Shown here: positions 25,476 through 35,328 of the stretch, piece by piece
Numbering within the stretch: position 1 is the stretch's first letter
How the letters are laid out: each line of letters begins with the position of its first letter
Origin: Methanomethylovorans hollandica DSM 15978
GTDB taxonomy: Archaea > Halobacteriota > Methanosarcinia > Methanosarcinales > Methanosarcinaceae
Direction of reading: 5' to 3'
Assembly: GCF_000328665.1 (NCBI RefSeq)
Contig: NC_019977.1
Coordinates: 806,001 to 870,000 of the forward strand
DNA length: 64,000 nucleotides
Notes under the pieces: generated by a model
Told to the model about the DNA's origin: nothing
Databases searched by the model: none
The model's input: only the letters and a program-made list of their open reading frames with translations
Translations under genes and position numbers: made by a program

Positions 25476-26549
25476 ATGGAATGGTATGTCATAGATGCTG
25501 TAGAGGTAGCTTATGAGCGTACAAAAAAGTGTCTTTTTGAGCCATTTGATATCTGGAAATGGGTAAAGCTTGCGATAATCCTGATACTCGTGGGTGGAGG
25601 TTCGGGTTATGGGGGCAATTCTTTTAACTCTTTCAACTCTTTTTCGGATACAGAGACATATCCCGGACATGGTCCAGACTATGATCCGGGTTATTATTCG
25701 GAATTTAACCCACTTGATCTCATAGAAGATGCAGCTTCTGCAGTGTCTAGTTCAGCCGTTCTGGCAATTTTATCGCTAATATTTCTTTTAGTGATCGTCT
25801 TCATGTATATCTCAAGTGTTATGGAATTCGTGTTAGTGGAATCTCTTGTCAGTAATAATGTAAAGTTCTGGGAATATACCCGTCGTTTCTTGGGTAAGGG
25901 ATTTCATCTATTCCTCATCAGGGTCGCAACACTCATACTGTCTCTGTTAGTACTTGCGGTCATAGTTATCTCTTTCATTTTTATATCTCGCATGTCATCG
26001 GGTGATTATTTCTGGCTGTCATTGATCAGTGGAGTTATGATCGTTTTTTTTCTTTTCATTGTTTTTGCGATCATTACCTCTGTTTTCGGCTCCTTCATAA
26101 GCATGTCCATACCTATAGTATTGTATAGTAATATTGGTGTGCTTTCAGCTATCCTGGAAGTTCTCAGAAAGTTCAGATCTGACTGGCAACAGATAATTGT
26201 TTATTGGGTAGGAAGGGCAGTATTGGGAATAATTGTAGGTATAGCGGCTTTCGTCGTTCTAATGCTTGCACTTCTGGCAACAATAGTGCCTTTTCTGATA
26301 GTGGATGTAGTTATCTACTTCTTGTTGTCGTTGGTTCTATCGGGTTTTGAGTGGATAGTTCTTACACCTTTCATTCTTGTAGAAGTAATAATTTTTATAA
26401 TTGTCATGGCCTTAGTGAGCATGCCTTTCGGTGCCTTCCTCAAATACCACATGCTATCCTTCGTGGAAAAATGGTTTTCTGAAGCAGGTATTCCGTTTGG
26501 AAAGGGAATTGACCGTGTGGCAGAACAAGTAGCAGTACCCATGGCCTGA
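25476..26549 (+). CDS. Multi-pass membrane protein (DUF7544-like)
   Basis: The 357-residue protein begins with a cytoplasmic segment (YVIDAVEVAYERTKKCLFEPFDIWKWVKLAIILILVGGGSGYGGN), typical of an archaeal membrane family seen in methanogens and haloarchaea. After a Gly/Asn/Ser/Tyr-rich outer loop (about 45-80) there are five or six hydrophobic helices: about 93-115, 150-175, 185-212, 245-275, 280-300 and 305-325. The C-terminus (MLSFVEKWFSEAGIPFGKGIDRVAEQ) is cytoplasmic. Function is unknown. It is divergently placed from the FAH gene and precedes the cupredoxin-like gene by 231 bases, with its own transcript likely. Confidence 0.7.
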   Translation: MEWYVIDAVEVAYERTKKCLFEPFDIWKWVKLAIILILVGGGSGYGGNSFNSFNSFSDTETYPGHGPDYDPGYYSEFNPLDLIEDAASAVSSSAVLAILSLIFLLVIVFMYISSVMEFVLVESLVSNNVKFWEYTRRFLGKGFHLFLIRVATLILSLLVLAVIVISFIFISRMSSGDYFWLSLISGVMIVFFLFIVFAIITSVFGSFISMSIPIVLYSNIGVLSAILEVLRKFRSDWQQIIVYWVGRAVLGIIVGIAAFVVLMLALLATIVPFLIVDVVIYFLLSLVLSGFEWIVLTPFILVEVIIFIIVMALVSMPFGAFLKYHMLSFVEKWFSEAGIPFGKGIDRVAEQVAVPMA

Positions 26550-26626
26550 CACCCTGTGTTTCTTTTTTCCAGCTTCTATATTTTACTTAAAATATAATTA
26601 AAAAAAAATTCTACTCAAACGTGTAC

Positions 26627-26635
26627 TATATATAA
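26627..26635 (+). promoter_or_regulatory. TATA box of the triple-cupredoxin gene
   Basis: TATATATAA, with an A-rich stretch just upstream (26598-26609) that could host TFB and activator contacts. Transcription would start near 26655, leaving a long leader of about 125 bases. Confidence 0.55.
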
Positions 26636-26656
26636 CTATACTTATTAATTCTAAAG

Positions 26657-26744
26657 AAGCGGTATAAAATATCTTCCTACCGCTTTAAAACGTTCAGATC
26701 CGATCAAATAATAGGGGAATGATAAGATTGGAAACATCTGAACG
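26657..26744 (+). promoter_or_regulatory. Leader with two inverted repeats
   Basis: The first repeat pairs AAGCGGTA (26657-26664) with TACCGCTT (26678-26685) around 13 bases. The second pairs CGTTCAGAT (26691-26699) with ATCTGAACG (26736-26744) around 36 bases. Both fall within the predicted 5' leader, upstream of GGGGGAA before the ATG at 26781. They could fold in the mRNA or bind a regulator; no known riboswitch fits. Confidence 0.5.
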
Positions 26745-26780
26745 CGGTCACAGGCCGATGTCTAATAGGGGGAATACTAA

Positions 26781-27977
26781 ATGCAATCCTATAATAATTC
26801 TTTTGCAGTACCTCTAATGATCCTTTTTTTTGTCATGGGGATACTTGTTACAGTTGGAAGTGCCATGCCAGTTGATTCTTTTAATTCCCAGTATGGAGGG
26901 TCAGTGAGTATAGTCGACATTGATCATAATGCTTCACAAGCCATATCATCTGCGATGAATGAGTTTGTGGTAATACGTACTCTTACTCCTGAAAGTGTTG
27001 AGGTCGAAGTGGGAGATACGGTCATATGGAACAATCTCCAAAGACCAAAAAAGCCTATAGTGGTGGTGAGTGATGATGGTTTGTGGGAACCTCAGATCAT
27101 CTATTATGGTAAATCTTTCACCTACACTTTCCAGAACACAGGTACATACACCTTTTTGATAGAAGGTACTCAGCTGAAGGGTACTGTATTTGTTTTGGAA
27201 AAGAAGCTAGAAGATTTGGCTGAAGAGGAAAATGAATCAGATACATCTGGTTCGATGCCCATGATGGTCTGGAACGGAACAAAAAATGTTACCCAGAGCA
27301 TGATGGACACAGTGACCGGAACCATTGCAGAACTTACCCGGGGAACAAATGAATTCCTCATGATCAGGACACTACAACCCATATCTATGGAAATACAGGC
27401 TGGGGAAACTGTTGTCTGGCATAATCTCCAGAGGCCAAAGAAGCCAATAGTTGTGGTGAGCGATGATGGCATGTGGGAGCCTCAGACCATTTACTATGGT
27501 AAGGTCTTTAATTATACATTTGATAAGCCGGGGAATTACACTTTCATGCTGGAAGGTACTAATATAACCGGTACTGTAGTTGTTACTGAAGTTTCCACTG
27601 CAAGTGCACCGGAATCTATGGAAGAGGCAGCTGCACCTTCTGTTCCGGCAACAAGTCCGGTGATGGTCCAGGATGGTACTAAGGAGAGGGTGCAGGACAG
27701 AGCTGAAGAAACAGTTCAAACAGCAAGCCGCACAAACGAATTCCTTATGCTAAGGACAATAACGCCCACTTCCATGGAGGTCCAATCCGGTGAAACTGTT
27801 GTCTGGCACAATCTTCACAGGCAAAAGATGCCCATTGTGATCATCAGCAAGGAAGGTCTATGGGAGCCTCAGACTCTATATTATGGGAAGGTATTCACAT
27901 ACACTTTCGATAAAACCGGTACCTACACCTTCACGTTGGAAGGTACTCAGATATCAGGTACTATTGTGGTAAGTTGA
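26781..27977 (+). CDS. Exported protein with three cupredoxin-like repeats lacking copper ligands
   Basis: The 398-residue protein has a signal peptide (hydrophobic 8-27). Three repeats of about 85 residues follow (about 52-137, 190-272, 314-398). Each has (V/L)RTxxPxSxEVxxGxTVxWxNLxRxKxPI and later LWEPQxxYYGKxFxYTF and GxYTFxxEGTxxxGTxxV. The layout is plastocyanin-like, but the C-x-x-H-x-x-M loop of type 1 copper proteins is replaced by GTYTFLIEGT. A His occurs only in VWHNL of repeats 2 and 3, so copper binding is unlikely. Acidic/Ser/Pro-rich linkers separate repeats. It is probably an envelope or secreted structural or ligand-binding protein. A strong hairpin terminator follows it. Confidence 0.75.
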   Translation: MQSYNNSFAVPLMILFFVMGILVTVGSAMPVDSFNSQYGGSVSIVDIDHNASQAISSAMNEFVVIRTLTPESVEVEVGDTVIWNNLQRPKKPIVVVSDDGLWEPQIIYYGKSFTYTFQNTGTYTFLIEGTQLKGTVFVLEKKLEDLAEEENESDTSGSMPMMVWNGTKNVTQSMMDTVTGTIAELTRGTNEFLMIRTLQPISMEIQAGETVVWHNLQRPKKPIVVVSDDGMWEPQTIYYGKVFNYTFDKPGNYTFMLEGTNITGTVVVTEVSTASAPESMEEAAAPSVPATSPVMVQDGTKERVQDRAEETVQTASRTNEFLMLRTITPTSMEVQSGETVVWHNLHRQKMPIVIISKEGLWEPQTLYYGKVFTYTFDKTGTYTFTLEGTQISGTIVVS

Positions 27978-27980
27978 TCA

Positions 27981-28001
27981 TATTCCCCCTTAGGGGGAAT
28001 A
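27981..28001. terminator. Hairpin between convergent genes
   Basis: A perfect 9-bp stem, TATTCCCCC and GGGGGAATA, encloses the 3-base loop TTA. It begins 4 bases after the cupredoxin-like stop and lies 12 bases before the stop of the convergent TPR gene, so it could terminate both transcripts. Confidence 0.65.
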
Positions 28002-28012
28002 GTTATCCATTT

Positions 28013-28951
28013 TCAGTTGGTGAATCTTGTTATCAGGTAAGCCATCATTAGAACAAGCGCCCCTACAATCATCAGTAGAACTACAGCGCCTACAAGCCAG
28101 AACTTTAAGGTTTCAGAAAGGGGGATGTGCAGACTGGCGTTTTTTCCTTCCATTTCAACGTAGGAATGTACTCCCCGTTTTTCCGGATGAATCTGTTTTT
28201 TTTCCGTGTCAATAACTGGTATGTCTCCGGATACATACTTTTTGTCAAAAGCACGCGTATCCTCTTTTACAATTGTAGTATCATTTTTTAGTTCAGAGAC
28301 TGTGTCAGCAATTACAGTTTCATTTGTTGTCTCATATGTATTTTGTTCTGATAAATTGCTATCAGGAACAATTACCTGATCAGGTCTTATAATACTTATA
28401 TCCCCGGAAGATTCTACATATTCAATATCCATCTCACTGGTCTCTTTTACTTCTTCCTCTGTAAAAGTCTCATTTTTATTTATATTACTGAACAGTGATT
28501 CTTCTCCCAGGGGTGGATTGAAGGAAAACTCTTCTTGATTTTCCTCTTCGATCTCAGATCCTGTTCTCTCTTCAGACGTTGCAGGCAGATTGTCTGCTTC
28601 ATTAAAGGTATATTGCGTCTCTTCCACAACATTCTGTTTCTGTTCTCTTACTGTATCCTGTAGATCACTATCATGCTGTGGGAACGAGTTTTCCTCTTTT
28701 AGCCGAATGTCCAGCTCGGGATCAAGAAGTATGGCTCTATCATAGCTTTTTTTAGCCTCGTCGAATCTGCCCCTATCCTCAAGTATCCTTCCCTTTTTTA
28801 ACCATGCACTGATATTATTAGGTTCCAGTTCAAGAGAACGGGTAAAATATTCAAGTTTCTTTTCCGGATCCTGGCTTTTTATTCCCATGCTAAACCAGTT
28901 CTCCGCTTCCTTTTGTTTTTTCTTGGATTTCACATCATCCATCAAGCCCAT
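28013..28951 (-). CDS. Tail-anchored tetratricopeptide-repeat protein
   Basis: The 312-residue protein (ATG at 28951, GAGG 7 bases upstream; a GTG at 28957 is also in frame) has two TPR units at the N-terminus: AENWFSMGIKSQDPEKKLEYFTRSLELEPNNISAW (about 18-53) and KKGRILEDRGRFDEAKKSYDRAILLDPELD. A long acidic, Ser/Thr/Glu-rich, probably disordered stretch (about 85-265) follows. A single C-terminal transmembrane helix (about 285-307, FWLVGAVVLLMIVGALVLMMAYLI) precedes a few last residues. With no signal peptide, the TPRs should face the cytoplasm. Function is unknown; it may tether a partner complex to the membrane. Confidence 0.72.
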   Translation of the reverse strand: MGLMDDVKSKKKQKEAENWFSMGIKSQDPEKKLEYFTRSLELEPNNISAWLKKGRILEDRGRFDEAKKSYDRAILLDPELDIRLKEENSFPQHDSDLQDTVREQKQNVVEETQYTFNEADNLPATSEERTGSEIEEENQEEFSFNPPLGEESLFSNINKNETFTEEEVKETSEMDIEYVESSGDISIIRPDQVIVPDSNLSEQNTYETTNETVIADTVSELKNDTTIVKEDTRAFDKKYVSGDIPVIDTEKKQIHPEKRGVHSYVEMEGKNASLHIPLSETLKFWLVGAVVLLMIVGALVLMMAYLITRFTN

Positions 28952-29079
28952 AAGCACACCTCATTTTTTTATTAGTAAACCAAACATCTTTCATCCTTAC
29001 AACTAATCAGATCCATTGGTATATATAAATACACTGAAAATGTAAGCACCAATGAAGATTGTTCAGCAATGTATCTTTA

Positions 29080-29859
29080 TCAGAACAACTTCTTTTGTCC
29101 TGAAGGACCCCTTGCATATTTTCCAAATTCACTGCCTACTAGCTCTTTTCCGTTGAATACCGGTCCGTCCTTGCACACTCTAGCACCAGCATCGTCTATG
29201 CAGCATGCTCCACATATCCCGATCCCACACTTGAAGTACCTGTGAAGGCTGAACTCCGTGCGTTCAAGTGCCCCTTCCCTTTCAAGGATCCCAAAGACCC
29301 TTTTCATCATCATTTCCGGACCACAGGTATATATTCTGTCATATCCCGAGATATCAAGTTCTTCAAGTACATCTGTCACAAAGCCGCAGCGATGTGCAGA
29401 ACCGTCATCTGTGGTGATGTAGACCTGTCCGCATTGCAGGAACCTATCCATGAACAACAGTTCATTGACATTCCTGGCTCCCAGGATGGTGGTTACCTGA
29501 GAACATGTGGATAATGACTTTTCAGCAAGCGGAGCCAGGGGGGCTGCTCCTACTCCTCCTGCAATGAGCAATATACGTTCTCCGTTTTCTGGAAGCATGA
29601 ATCCTCTTCCAAAAGGTCCTCTCAATCCCGTAGACTCACCTTCCTGTATTTCGAACAAGCGCGATGTGGCATCGCCGACTTTCTGCACGGTGACGGCATT
29701 TTTGTAGGAAAGTGTCATGGGGATCTCATCAATTCCTCTTATCCATACCATAACGAACTGGCCAACAGTAGCATCTTCAAAAGAATGATCAAAAAAGAAG
29801 GTACGGGTGGAGGGTGTTTCATCCACAATTTTTACTATATCAGCATTCAATGGTAACAT
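29080..29859 (-). CDS. pyrK: Dihydroorotate dehydrogenase electron transfer subunit
   Basis: The 259-residue protein has the FAD/NAD(P) reductase layout: [18 protein letters not shown] (FAD-binding), [10 protein letters not shown] and [19 protein letters not shown] (about 92-110). [13 protein letters not shown] binds NAD. The C-terminal cluster [22 protein letters not shown] carries the 2Fe-2S cysteines. PyrK passes electrons from the PyrD FMN to NAD or another acceptor in pyrimidine synthesis. Its ATG overlaps the pyrD stop (TGATG), so the two are translationally coupled. Confidence 0.93.
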   Translation of the reverse strand: MLPLNADIVKIVDETPSTRTFFFDHSFEDATVGQFVMVWIRGIDEIPMTLSYKNAVTVQKVGDATSRLFEIQEGESTGLRGPFGRGFMLPENGERILLIAGGVGAAPLAPLAEKSLSTCSQVTTILGARNVNELLFMDRFLQCGQVYITTDDGSAHRCGFVTDVLEELDISGYDRIYTCGPEMMMKRVFGILEREGALERTEFSLHRYFKCGIGICGACCIDDAGARVCKDGPVFNGKELVGSEFGKYARGPSGQKKLF

Positions 29860-30758
29860 CAGAACCTCTTGTGCGCAATTCCTGTGATGTCTTCGGTCTT
29901 CGTATAGCCGTGCTCTTTAAGGAACCTGTTAATACCTGCATTTATGTCGGAGAATACATTCAGTCCCTCATAGACCCCGGAGCCTATTTGTACGGCACTG
30001 GCACCTGCCATGATCATTTCCACGGCATGTTGCCAGGTTGATATGCCTCCTACTCCTATTATCGGTATGTCCAGATTCGCATAGAGGTCATAAACACATT
30101 TTACAGCAACAGGGCGCACTGCTTCTCCAGAAAGGCCTCCGAAGCGGTTACCAAGTACAGGATAACCTGAATGTATATCTATTGCCATACCGCGTACGGT
30201 GTTGATGGCCACCACTGCATCTGCCCCTCCTGCCTGTGCTGCCTTACCTATTGTAACTATGTCTGTGACGTTTGGTGTAAGTTTCACCCATACGGGTATA
30301 TCAGTAACTTCACATATAGCTGAAGTAACAGCTTTTACCATTGCCGGATCGGTACCTACCGATGCACCATATCCCATGGCATGAGGACAACTGACATTAA
30401 GTTCAAAAGCGTCAGGTTTCCCAGGTATCAGCCCTTCTGCAACCATGCGGAACTCTTCTGGATTGCCACCAAAAATACTTGCTATCACAGGCACCCCGGC
30501 TTTATTCTTTGCTTTTTCTAGTTCCGGCAAAAAGGCTTCATAGGAGGGATTTGGTAAACCCATGGCGTTCAGGTATCCACAATCAAGCTTTACCATGCTT
30601 GGGTTGCTATGTCCGTCCTTGGCTTGTGGGCCAATAGACTTAGTTACCACTGCACCTGCGCCTTCGCGACCCATACGGATAAGCGAAGCACCTGTAGTAC
30701 CCATGATGCCCGCAGCAAGTATTGTCGGATTCTTTAAGTGCATACCTGTGATGTTCAT
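29859..30758 (-). CDS. pyrD: Dihydroorotate dehydrogenase, class 1B catalytic subunit
   Basis: The 299-residue protein has class 1B features. The start [22 protein letters not shown] leads to the active-site cysteine in [12 protein letters not shown] (about 127-138; class 1B uses Cys as base). FMN contacts are [21 protein letters not shown] and [30 protein letters not shown] (about 238-267). It oxidises dihydroorotate to orotate in the cytoplasm and works with PyrK, encoded immediately downstream. The start ATG has GAGGGG upstream. It lies 30 bases after the hemC stop, so pyrDK probably share a transcript with the heme genes. Confidence 0.94.
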   Translation of the reverse strand: MNITGMHLKNPTILAAGIMGTTGASLIRMGREGAGAVVTKSIGPQAKDGHSNPSMVKLDCGYLNAMGLPNPSYEAFLPELEKAKNKAGVPVIASIFGGNPEEFRMVAEGLIPGKPDAFELNVSCPHAMGYGASVGTDPAMVKAVTSAICEVTDIPVWVKLTPNVTDIVTIGKAAQAGGADAVVAINTVRGMAIDIHSGYPVLGNRFGGLSGEAVRPVAVKCVYDLYANLDIPIIGVGGISTWQHAVEMIMAGASAVQIGSGVYEGLNVFSDINAGINRFLKEHGYTKTEDITGIAHKRF

Positions 30759-30788
30759 CTTGGAAACCCCTCTTCTAATTCCGGATAC

Positions 30789-31709
30789 TCACTTGTTGAT
30801 CCTTAGTTTGGAAACTGCTTCTTTTACAAGGTCTTTGCCGCCCATAGCTACTATCTCCTTGCCAAGTCTTAAGGCATGGTTGCGATAATCTTCAAGAGGA
30901 ATAACCTCTTCGATACGCACCTGCCGGGTCCCATCAAGGGAAAGGACTTCTGCAAGTACTTTTACCTCATCATTGTTAATGAACTGTGCAAAGGAGCCTA
31001 TAGGAGCTGTGCATCCACCTTCTACGTCTTTTATCACTATGCGTTCTATTTCCGTGGCGATACGGGTCTGAGTGTGATTAAGTTGAGCGGTCACAGTTTC
31101 TGCTTCCGAACCAGCAGGTGTCACAACAGCTATGGTTCCCTGGTTGGCAGATGGGCAAAATTTATCTGTATCCAGGCGCTCGACGTCAAGCTCCCATTTC
31201 ATACGCTGTAACCCCGCTTCTGCAAGCAGGATCCCATCGTAATGTCCATCCTCAAGTTTCTTCATGCGGGTGTTGATATTACCCCTAAGGTCTTTTATGT
31301 GCAGATCTGACCTGTATCTTAAAAGCTGAGCTCTTCGGCGCATGGAAGTGGTGCCGATCACCGCACCTTTTGGCAGATCATCCAGCTTTGCTCCATCCCT
31401 TGTCATCAGCACATCACTTGGGGAATCCCTCTCAAGGACAGCAGAAGTTGTAAGTTCTTTTGGTCTGACAGTTGGCAGATCTTTCATGGAATGCACCGCA
31501 ATCTCTATGAATCCTTCCACCATCCGGTCGTCAAGTTCACGCACAAAGGCGCCAACACCTGCTACTTCATGCAATGGCCGGTCTGTGAATCTGTCGCCTG
31601 TAGTCTTTATGATCTTACGGCTTGTTTCAATACCTCTGTCTGCCAGCATCCTGGCAACGATATCCGCCTGTGCAAGAGCAAGGGCACTGCCTCGTGTTCC
31701 TATTCTCAT
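30789..31709 (-). CDS. hemC: Hydroxymethylbilane synthase (porphobilinogen deaminase)
   Basis: The 306-residue protein begins RIGTRGSALALAQADIVA. It contains the active-site aspartate region AVHSMKDLPTV (about 76-86), RRRAQLLRYRSDL and RGNINTRMKKL (about 140-150). The dipyrromethane-binding cysteine lies in VEGGCTAPIGSFA (about 230-242). It joins four porphobilinogens into preuroporphyrinogen. It lies 12 bases after hemL with AAGGTT as ribosome site. Together with hemA, hemB, hemL and the ahb genes it forms the tetrapyrrole operon. hemD and the SUMT methyltransferase are not in this window. Confidence 0.95.
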   Translation of the reverse strand: MRIGTRGSALALAQADIVARMLADRGIETSRKIIKTTGDRFTDRPLHEVAGVGAFVRELDDRMVEGFIEIAVHSMKDLPTVRPKELTTSAVLERDSPSDVLMTRDGAKLDDLPKGAVIGTTSMRRRAQLLRYRSDLHIKDLRGNINTRMKKLEDGHYDGILLAEAGLQRMKWELDVERLDTDKFCPSANQGTIAVVTPAGSEAETVTAQLNHTQTRIATEIERIVIKDVEGGCTAPIGSFAQFINNDEVKVLAEVLSLDGTRQVRIEEVIPLEDYRNHALRLGKEIVAMGGKDLVKEAVSKLRINK

Positions 31710-31721
31710 GTTAGTGCAACC

Positions 31722-32987
31722 TTATTTGAGATTTGCTTGGTATGCAGCCAGCAGCCTTTCCAGGTCCTCTTCCGAATGTGCAGTGCAGAGGAAATTCGTT
31801 TCGAACTGTGATGGAGGCAGGAATATGCTGCTTTCCAGCATCCTGAAGAAGAATTTCAGATAACCTTCCTTGTCACATCTAAGGACTTCCTGATAGTTGC
31901 GGGGTCTGTCCCCAAAGAACACCTTGAACATCGAGGATACACCACACACATTGTAGTTAAGGCCGAGGTCCTCAACAATATCGGTGATGCCCGCACGCAG
32001 TTTGTCTCCTGTGGCATTCAGTTTCTTGTGCACGTTCTCTTCTTCCAGTATATCAAGAACAGTAATTCCTGCAGCTACGGATGTGGGGCTGCCGCTGTAT
32101 GTGCCAGCCTGGTATACGCCACCCGATGGGGCTACCATTTCCATGATCTCTCGTTTTCCTCCGAACACCCCTATGGGCATGCCGCCACCTATGATCTTAC
32201 CTAAGGTGGTCATATCCGGAGTGACCCCGTAGTATTCCTGGGCTCCACCCATGGCCATGCGGAATCCTGTGATAACCTCATCAAAAATGAGCACGACATC
32301 ATTCTCTTCTGTGATCTTGCGCACTTCCTGGAGGTAACCCTCATCCGGAAGTATCGGACCAACGTTGCCCATCACAGGCTCCAGTATAAAAGCTGCAATA
32401 TCTTTTCCGTACTTTTCCATGACCTCTATAAGTGCCTCTATATCGTTGAAAGGCACCTGCAATGTATTCCTTGTGAAGTCCTCAGGTACTCCTAGAGAGT
32501 CTGGTTTTCCCAGAGTGGTGGCACCTGAACCGGCCTTAACGAGCACTGCATCATGGGCTCCATGGAAACCGCCTTCTATCTTGATGAACTTGTTCCTGCC
32601 GGTAAAACCACGTGCAACACGCAGTGCGCTCATAGTAGCCTCAGTACCGGTGGAAACGAACCTTACCATATCTATGCTCGGGTATATCCCTGCTATCCTT
32701 TCCGCAAGCTTGATCTCCAGTTCCGTGGGAGTGCCGTACAGCCAGCCCTTATCAAGCTGTTCGATGATAGTCTGCTTTATTTTTGGGTTGGCATGTCCCA
32801 ATATATTTGGCCCGTATGCAAGGCAGAAATCTATGTACCCATTGCCGTCAGCATCGGTTATCTTTGATCCCGAGGCGGATACTGTATAAAATGGGAAGGG
32901 TTTAATGGCCCTGACAGGACTGCTTACTCCACCTGGTATTAGTTTCCGTGCTTTTTCATATAATTTCTCTGATCTTGTCAATTCCAC
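31722..32987 (-). CDS. hemL: Glutamate-1-semialdehyde 2,1-aminomutase
   Basis: The protein (421 residues from the GTG at 32987) is a class III PLP aminotransferase. [30 protein letters not shown] and [22 protein letters not shown] precede the PLP lysine in [12 protein letters not shown] (about residue 262). [13 protein letters not shown] follows. It converts glutamate semialdehyde made by HemA to 5-aminolevulinate. GTG at 32987 is preferred because GGTGAT, a perfect anti-Shine-Dalgarno match, lies 4 bases upstream; an in-frame ATG at 32999 overlaps that site. Length is standard for HemL. Confidence 0.94.
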   Translation of the reverse strand: MELTRSEKLYEKARKLIPGGVSSPVRAIKPFPFYTVSASGSKITDADGNGYIDFCLAYGPNILGHANPKIKQTIIEQLDKGWLYGTPTELEIKLAERIAGIYPSIDMVRFVSTGTEATMSALRVARGFTGRNKFIKIEGGFHGAHDAVLVKAGSGATTLGKPDSLGVPEDFTRNTLQVPFNDIEALIEVMEKYGKDIAAFILEPVMGNVGPILPDEGYLQEVRKITEENDVVLIFDEVITGFRMAMGGAQEYYGVTPDMTTLGKIIGGGMPIGVFGGKREIMEMVAPSGGVYQAGTYSGSPTSVAAGITVLDILEEENVHKKLNATGDKLRAGITDIVEDLGLNYNVCGVSSMFKVFFGDRPRNYQEVLRCDKEGYLKFFFRMLESSIFLPPSQFETNFLCTAHSEEDLERLLAAYQANLK

Positions 32988-33003
32988 TAACATCACCATT
33001 CTA

Positions 33004-33978
33004 TTATTTTAACATCCTTGCAAGGTCCTTAGCAAAATAGGTTAGTATCATATCTGCTCCTGCTCTTTTGATGGAAAGCAGGGATTCATACATTACCTTA
33101 TTCTCGTCCAGCCAGCCCAAACGTGCAGCAGCTTTCAGCATTGCGAACTCCCCGCTGACATTGTATGCAGCAGTGGGCATCTTGAACTCTGTCTTGATGC
33201 GATAGAGTACGTCGAGATAAGGAAGGGCGGGTTTTACCATAATAACATCAGCCCCTTCCAATATATCCAGTTCTGCTTCTCTCACTGCTTCATCTGAATT
33301 TGCAGGGTCCATCTGGTAACTGGAACGATCTCCAAACGAATAACCGGAATCAGCTGCTTCCCTGAAAGGTCCGTAAAAAGCAGAAGAGTACTTCGCTGCA
33401 TATGACATTATAGGCACATCACTACAGTTACTTTTGTCAAGTGCGTCTCTTATGGCAGTTATCATTCCGTCCATCATTCCGGAAGGAGCTACCATATCTG
33501 CTCCGGCCAGTGCATGGCTTACTGCAGTTCTGCCAAGCAGAGGAAGTGTGGGATCGTTCAATATCTGTTCATGTTCCATATCAACTACGCCACAATGTCC
33601 ATGACTTGTATATTCGCACAGGCACACATCTGTTATAACATACATGTCCTTTCCAAGCTCGTTCTTTATCTCGCGCACTGCCCGCTGTACTACATCATCC
33701 TCGCCCCATGCGCTGCTTCCTTTATCATCTTTTGTGGAAGGTATCCCAAAGAGTATAACGGCGGGAATTCCCAGTTCTGCTGCTTCTTTAGCATCGTCTG
33801 CTGCCATCTCCACGGGAAGCCTGGAGATCCCCGGCATTGAGGACATTGCTAGTGGTGAATCGATATTTTCATCCACGAACATGGGATAGATAAGGTCATC
33901 CACCGAAAGTGAGGTCTCTCGGATCATATCTCTTATCTTGCCGCTTCTTAGCCTTCTCATCCTAACCTGTGGGAACAT
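33004..33978 (-). CDS. hemB: Porphobilinogen synthase (delta-aminolevulinate dehydratase)
   Basis: The 324-residue protein has the class I layout with the zinc-binding cysteine run [14 protein letters not shown] (about 121-134). Schiff-base lysines sit in [17 protein letters not shown] (about 196-212) and [14 protein letters not shown] (about 248-261). It joins two 5-aminolevulinates into porphobilinogen. The ATG at 33978 is chosen (GTGATC just upstream); the longer frame to 34071 would overlap hemA by 80 bases. The gene lies 13 bases after the hemA stop in the heme operon. Confidence 0.95.
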   Translation of the reverse strand: MFPQVRMRRLRSGKIRDMIRETSLSVDDLIYPMFVDENIDSPLAMSSMPGISRLPVEMAADDAKEAAELGIPAVILFGIPSTKDDKGSSAWGEDDVVQRAVREIKNELGKDMYVITDVCLCEYTSHGHCGVVDMEHEQILNDPTLPLLGRTAVSHALAGADMVAPSGMMDGMITAIRDALDKSNCSDVPIMSYAAKYSSAFYGPFREAADSGYSFGDRSSYQMDPANSDEAVREAELDILEGADVIMVKPALPYLDVLYRIKTEFKMPTAAYNVSGEFAMLKAAARLGWLDENKVMYESLLSIKRAGADMILTYFAKDLARMLK

Positions 33979-33991
33979 TTGATCACTTCTG

Positions 33992-35263
33992 TTATTTGCA
34001 TTTGTTATTGTTCTTTTCCGGGATCTTATCAATATTGAATAACCTTGAGACCACATCCAGCAGCTCATCATCGCTCATTTCTGCAGCGTTGCGCAGTACT
34101 TTTGTAGGCTCTGCCAAAATTTTATTGACTATTGAATGTGTGAGGTCATCCAGCACTTTGTTCTCTATCTCACCAATGGTGTGATAAGCGCGCAGTTTAG
34201 TAACAGCACGTTCTTTTTCCTGTTTTCTTACATTATACACATTGGCATAAATGGCAGAAACTATATGGTCAGCTTTCTGCTGCTTGTATTGTTTCAGTAG
34301 CAAGCACAGCTCCTCATCAACTATTTTTTCTGCCTTCTTAGCTTCTTCTTTGCGTTGTGCCAGATTCCTTTCGTTTATGATCCTTAGATTATCTATGTTG
34401 TACAGTTTGACATGCTCAATCTCTGCAACACTTGATTCGATATCTCTTGGGTTGGCGATATCGATAAGAAGAAGGTCTCTTTCCCGGCCTTTCATGATCT
34501 CTTCTATCAAAGATATTCTAAGTACATAGTGAGGTGCGGATGTGGCACTGATAACTACATCTGCCTTTCGTACATTTTCGGCCAGGTTCTCAAAATGCAC
34601 TGCATGGCCTCCCATACTATCGGCCAGATCTCTGGCTTTTTCAAAAGTGCGATTTGCTATATATACCAGATCCATTTCTCTATGAGCAAGCGCCCTGGTC
34701 ACCAGAGTTCCCATCTCCCCGGTACCAATAACGAGAATCATTTTTCCTTCCAGGCCTCCAAGTACCATTTCAGCCAGATCGACTGCAGCTGAACCAATAG
34801 ATACTGAACCTCTGTTCACTTCCGTTTCTGTACGGACGCGCTTACCTACCTGTATGGCTTTGCTGAAGGCCGTATCAAGCATTCTTCCGGTAGTGCCTGT
34901 TTTTTTTGCAAGCAGGTACATATCTCTTATCTGCCCAAGGATCTGGTCCTCCCCGACGATCATTGATTCCAGTCCGCAAGCCAGACGTAAGAGGTGTAAG
35001 AGTGACTCATTGTGGTCCAGGAATTCGACCACTTGCAAGGGAAAGGCCATACTTTTTGCAAAATTGAACAACACACTGCTGCCTTTCGGGGAAACCACAT
35101 ATATCTCTATGCGGTTGCAGGTCTTCATCACCACACATTCCTGGACGAACTCATTTGAATAAAGGCTCCTGAGCACTTCTTCAAGGTCACCATTCCATGA
35201 CCTTTCCATTTCTTCTATGCTGGCTTTGGAATGGGTTATCACCATGCTGTTTATCTCAGTCAA
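33992..35263 (-). CDS. hemA: Glutamyl-tRNA reductase
   Basis: The 423-residue protein starts at TTG (giving [19 protein letters not shown]), with the strong site GGAGGT 4 bases before it; upstream ATGs in the longer frame lack one. The catalytic cysteine lies in [16 protein letters not shown] (about 42-57). [17 protein letters not shown] and the NADPH fold [15 protein letters not shown] (about 178-192) follow. A long helical dimerisation domain ([18 protein letters not shown] onward) forms the C-terminus. It reduces Glu-tRNA(Glu) to glutamate semialdehyde, the first committed step of tetrapyrrole synthesis. The preceding MET8-like gene ends 65 bases upstream. Confidence 0.94.
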   Translation of the reverse strand: MTEINSMVITHSKASIEEMERSWNGDLEEVLRSLYSNEFVQECVVMKTCNRIEIYVVSPKGSSVLFNFAKSMAFPLQVVEFLDHNESLLHLLRLACGLESMIVGEDQILGQIRDMYLLAKKTGTTGRMLDTAFSKAIQVGKRVRTETEVNRGSVSIGSAAVDLAEMVLGGLEGKMILVIGTGEMGTLVTRALAHREMDLVYIANRTFEKARDLADSMGGHAVHFENLAENVRKADVVISATSAPHYVLRISLIEEIMKGRERDLLLIDIANPRDIESSVAEIEHVKLYNIDNLRIINERNLAQRKEEAKKAEKIVDEELCLLLKQYKQQKADHIVSAIYANVYNVRKQEKERAVTKLRAYHTIGEIENKVLDDLTHSIVNKILAEPTKVLRNAAEMSDDELLDVVSRLFNIDKIPEKNNNKCK

Positions 35264-35328
35264 TGTTACCTCCATCGGTACCAATGGCCGGTTCCATGTC
35301 TGAGAGGTGGGAATGTGGTTCCATGATA

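Noticed and set aside
26781-27977. Functional blue-copper protein
   Set aside because: The Cys and most His ligands are absent from all three repeats.
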